Positions 4,526 to 6,326 of a stretch of DNA of 6,326 bases are shown in pieces. Position numbers and translations under genes: made by a program. The notes beneath the pieces were generated by a model that worked only from the letters and a program-made list of their open reading frames with translations, was not told where the DNA came from and did not search any database. Each line of letters starts with the position of its first letter. Position 1 is the first letter of the stretch. The stretch comes from Candidatus Hydrogenedentota bacterium (GTDB lineage: Bacteria; Hydrogenedentota; Hydrogenedentia; Hydrogenedentales; CAITNO01): positions 1-6,326 of the forward strand of contig SLFT01000444.1 in the NCBI GenBank assembly GCA_007124105.1, read 5' to 3'.

Positions 4526-5392
4526 ATGACATTAACGCCACCGGAGTCTTTGCAGGTTTCCTGCGTGCAAATGCACTGGGCCAAAGCGATAGCCTACAAT
4601 GTTGAGAGGACGCTTCATTTTATAAAGCGCGCCGCCGAATACGACAGTCGCGTGGTCGTGTTTCCCGAGGCGAACCTTACGGGCTATTACTTTCCCGATG
4701 CGCTCAAACAAAGCGCTGAGAGCGTGGCGGCAGCGCTCGAGCAGACGCGCGAGGCCGCGGCGCGCCATCGAATATGGGTTATTGCGGGAACGCTTCGCAA
4801 GACGCGCCGCCGCTACCTTAACCTGGCGCATGTAATCAACCCCGAAGGCGTCATCACCCACGAGTACGCGAAAACCCACCTTGCGGGCGAAGATGAGAAG
4901 CGGTATTGTCGCAGCGGCAACAAACTGTCCTTGTTCGAAATAGACGGCACCCTGTGTACGCTGGCCATCTGTCGTGATGGACGCCACCCTGAGGTGTATC
5001 GGCTTCCCGCCATGGCGGGCGCGCAAATCCTGTTTCAGCCTTCGTGCAGTTCAGATTCGGTGGAAGCGGTGACCTGGAAGCGAACGTCGGGTCGGGCGCA
5101 ACAACCGGCGGGCCCGAGCACCAGCATATTTCATTGTGTGGCGAACACCATTGGCCAGTCGCCGGACGGCGCGCAAACATCCAGCGGCGCGTCGTTTATC
5201 CGCGAGCCCAACGGCCTGCCCCTTGCCGAGGCGGATTGGCATCAGGAGACCATGATAACAGCAACACTCGAACTTTCCCGCGCCGACAGAGGCTATGCGC
5301 TGGACAGTATGGAAAGTCCGCCGTTTCTGAAAAAATATTGGCGGCAAATGATACGAGATGTGAAAGCGCGTTGCGACGCGCCGGTACGATAG
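4526..5392 (+). CDS. Carbon-nitrogen hydrolase (nitrilase superfamily amidase)
   Basis: The gene encodes 288 aa, the normal size for a stand-alone member. The catalytic Glu-Lys-Cys triad is complete: E48 in FPEANLTGY (46-54), K116 in YAKTHLAGEDEKRY (114-127) and C149 in AICRDGRHPE (147-156). The AGTLR segment (88-92) and the QPSCSSD segment (171-177) after the Cys strand also fit the fold. These enzymes hydrolyse non-peptide C-N bonds in amides, carbamoyl groups or nitriles through a Cys thioester. No signal peptide is visible, so it is cytoplasmic. The residue after RxG is His where Phe is usual (RFPE becomes RHPE), and the C-terminal part is less typical, so the substrate is open. The ATG at 4526 has only a weak AAAAGG site 9 nt upstream. 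It heads an operon with the sugar kinase 18 nt downstream; an amide or N-acyl amino sugar substrate is conceivable but unproven. Confidence 0.93.
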   Translation: MTLTPPESLQVSCVQMHWAKAIAYNVERTLHFIKRAAEYDSRVVVFPEANLTGYYFPDALKQSAESVAAALEQTREAAARHRIWVIAGTLRKTRRRYLNLAHVINPEGVITHEYAKTHLAGEDEKRYCRSGNKLSLFEIDGTLCTLAICRDGRHPEVYRLPAMAGAQILFQPSCSSDSVEAVTWKRTSGRAQQPAGPSTSIFHCVANTIGQSPDGAQTSSGASFIREPNGLPLAEADWHQETMITATLELSRADRGYALDSMESPPFLKKYWRQMIRDVKARCDAPVR

Positions 5393-5410
5393 AATAAGAA
5401 GGAAAGCAGT

Positions 5411-6326
5411 ATGAAGTCAGCTATGATAGCGCAGCAGTTCGCCGTTCCGGGTCGTGTTGTTACGGTACAGCTTACAGGCGAAGGCAATGTCAACGACACC
5501 TACCTGGCCATCTTCCGTACCACCTTTTCCGAGGAGCGCATCATCCTGCAAAAGATCAACCAACGCGTTTTTGCGCATCCGGAATATATCATGGAAAACA
5601 TGCGCGTTCTCACGGAACATGTGCATAAGCGCATCGAGGATGAAATACATGTATCCGACCGGATTTGGCAACTTCCGCGCGTGATTCCCGCCAAGGACGG
5701 CAAGGATTATGTAGTGGACGGCGACGGTGATTTCTGGCGCGCCATTACGCTTATTGCGTCGGCTCATTCCTATGGCAAGGTGCAGAGCGTGGAACACGCG
5801 CACGAGGCAGGCTTCGTATTGGGACATTTCCAGCGGCTGATCAGCGATCTGGATATCGGCCTGCTACACGACACACTCGAAGGCTTCCATATTACACCGC
5901 GCTATCTTGAGGGGTTTGACGCGGCATTGCAAACTTCCGAGGGACAGACGCGCCTGCACGCTTCCATCGAGGCCGAGCGGTGCAACAAATTTGTGGACGC
6001 GCATCGCGACTGGTGTTCTGTCTTGGAGGACGCCAGGGAAAAAGGTGAACTGCAATTGCGCCCCATCCACGGCGACCCGAAGATAACCAACATCATGATT
6101 GACGACGCCACCGGCAAGGGCACTTGTATCATTGATCTGGATACGGTAAAGCCGGGGCTTATCCACTACGATTTTGGCGATTGCCTGCGTTCGTGTTGTA
6201 ACCCGGCGGGCGAAGAGACGCTTGATCTGAATCAAGTCGTTTTCGATACTGACCTCTGTGAAGCCATTGTCAAGGGGTATATGGCAAACGCCCGGTCCTT
6301 TCTGACTGATGGGGACCGTCACTATC
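5411..6326 (+). CDS. N-acetylhexosamine 1-kinase-like phosphotransferase (APH fold), 3' end missing
   Basis: The ATG at 5411 follows AAGGA by 7 nt and opens 305 codons that run off the right edge; the family is usually around 360 aa, so about 50 residues are missing. The N-lobe has GEGNVNDTYLAIF (23-35) and IILQKINQRVFAHPEYIMENM (44-64), a pattern characteristic of NahK-type kinases and their relatives. The catalytic loop is HGDPKITN (220-227) with the base D222 and N227, followed by the metal-binding IDLDTVKPG (241-249) and YDFGDCLR (253-260). NahK phosphorylates GlcNAc or GalNAc at C1 using ATP; close homologues are often labelled aminoglycoside phosphotransferase or mucin-related proteins. 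A resistance role is unlikely here. The protein is cytoplasmic, with no signal or membrane segment. It follows the hydrolase by 18 nt and was probably co-transcribed with it. Exact sugar specificity cannot be deduced. Confidence 0.9.
   Translation, partial: MKSAMIAQQFAVPGRVVTVQLTGEGNVNDTYLAIFRTTFSEERIILQKINQRVFAHPEYIMENMRVLTEHVHKRIEDEIHVSDRIWQLPRVIPAKDGKDYVVDGDGDFWRAITLIASAHSYGKVQSVEHAHEAGFVLGHFQRLISDLDIGLLHDTLEGFHITPRYLEGFDAALQTSEGQTRLHASIEAERCNKFVDAHRDWCSVLEDAREKGELQLRPIHGDPKITNIMIDDATGKGTCIIDLDTVKPGLIHYDFGDCLRSCCNPAGEETLDLNQVVFDTDLCEAIVKGYMANARSFLTDGDRHY

Noticed and set aside
4532..5026. Long antisense frames inside the hydrolase gene and similar ones in other genes
   Set aside because: They mirror GC-rich coding sequence in other frames and show no family motifs or initiation sites.
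5411..6326. Aminoglycoside resistance gene
   Set aside because: The APH fold and HGD motif are shared, but the NDTYL and LQKIN.RVF patterns and the metabolic context point to a NahK-like sugar kinase.

Overview
The window reads as a fragment of a heterotrophic bacterial chromosome encoding carbohydrate and glycan metabolism. The gene families are a Tat-exported Gfo/Idh/MocA oxidoreductase, a BNR/Asp-box sialidase-like protein, a URO-D-fold protein, a carbon-nitrogen hydrolase and a NahK-like sugar kinase. This mix is typical of the PVC superphylum (Planctomycetes, Lentisphaerae, Verrucomicrobia) and of Hydrogenedentota-like bacteria. That placement is an inference from gene content only; there is no rRNA or phylogenetic marker here. 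Most starts have clear Shine-Dalgarno sequences (GGAGG, AAGGAG, AAGGA).

Layout: the left two thirds is transcribed on the minus strand. Reading in the direction of transcription (right to left), it holds the oxidoreductase (4075-2768), a 305-nt gap with two hairpins, the sialidase-like gene (2462-1347), the URO-D family gene (1301-234), a possible 27-codon ORF (171-88), and the first 30 codons of another gene (91 to the left edge) that overlaps the small ORF by ATGA. Gaps from the sialidase-like gene onward are short, so 2462 to 1 is probably one operon. The right third is on the plus strand: the carbon-nitrogen hydrolase (4526-5392) followed 18 nt later by the NahK-like kinase (5411 to the right edge, incomplete). 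These two look co-transcribed.

The two halves diverge from a 450-nt intergenic region (4076-4525), which is the most structured non-coding part of the window. It contains a block of about 140 bp packed with short, nearly back-to-back perfect palindromes (4137-4279), a repeated octamer two helical turns apart, an operator-like inverted repeat, and a perfect TATAAT box facing the plus-strand operon.

Working model (inference): the locus processes an exogenous amino-sugar-containing glycan. An exported Asp-box protein and an exported oxidoreductase would act outside the cytoplasm, and the kinase would phosphorylate a released N-acetylhexosamine-type sugar inside. The hydrolase and the URO-D-fold protein have no obvious place in this model. 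Two enzymes deviate at expected key positions: Gly replaces Arg in the sialidase RIP motif, and HSDG replaces HSCG in the URO-D family protein. Their default annotations should therefore not be taken literally.
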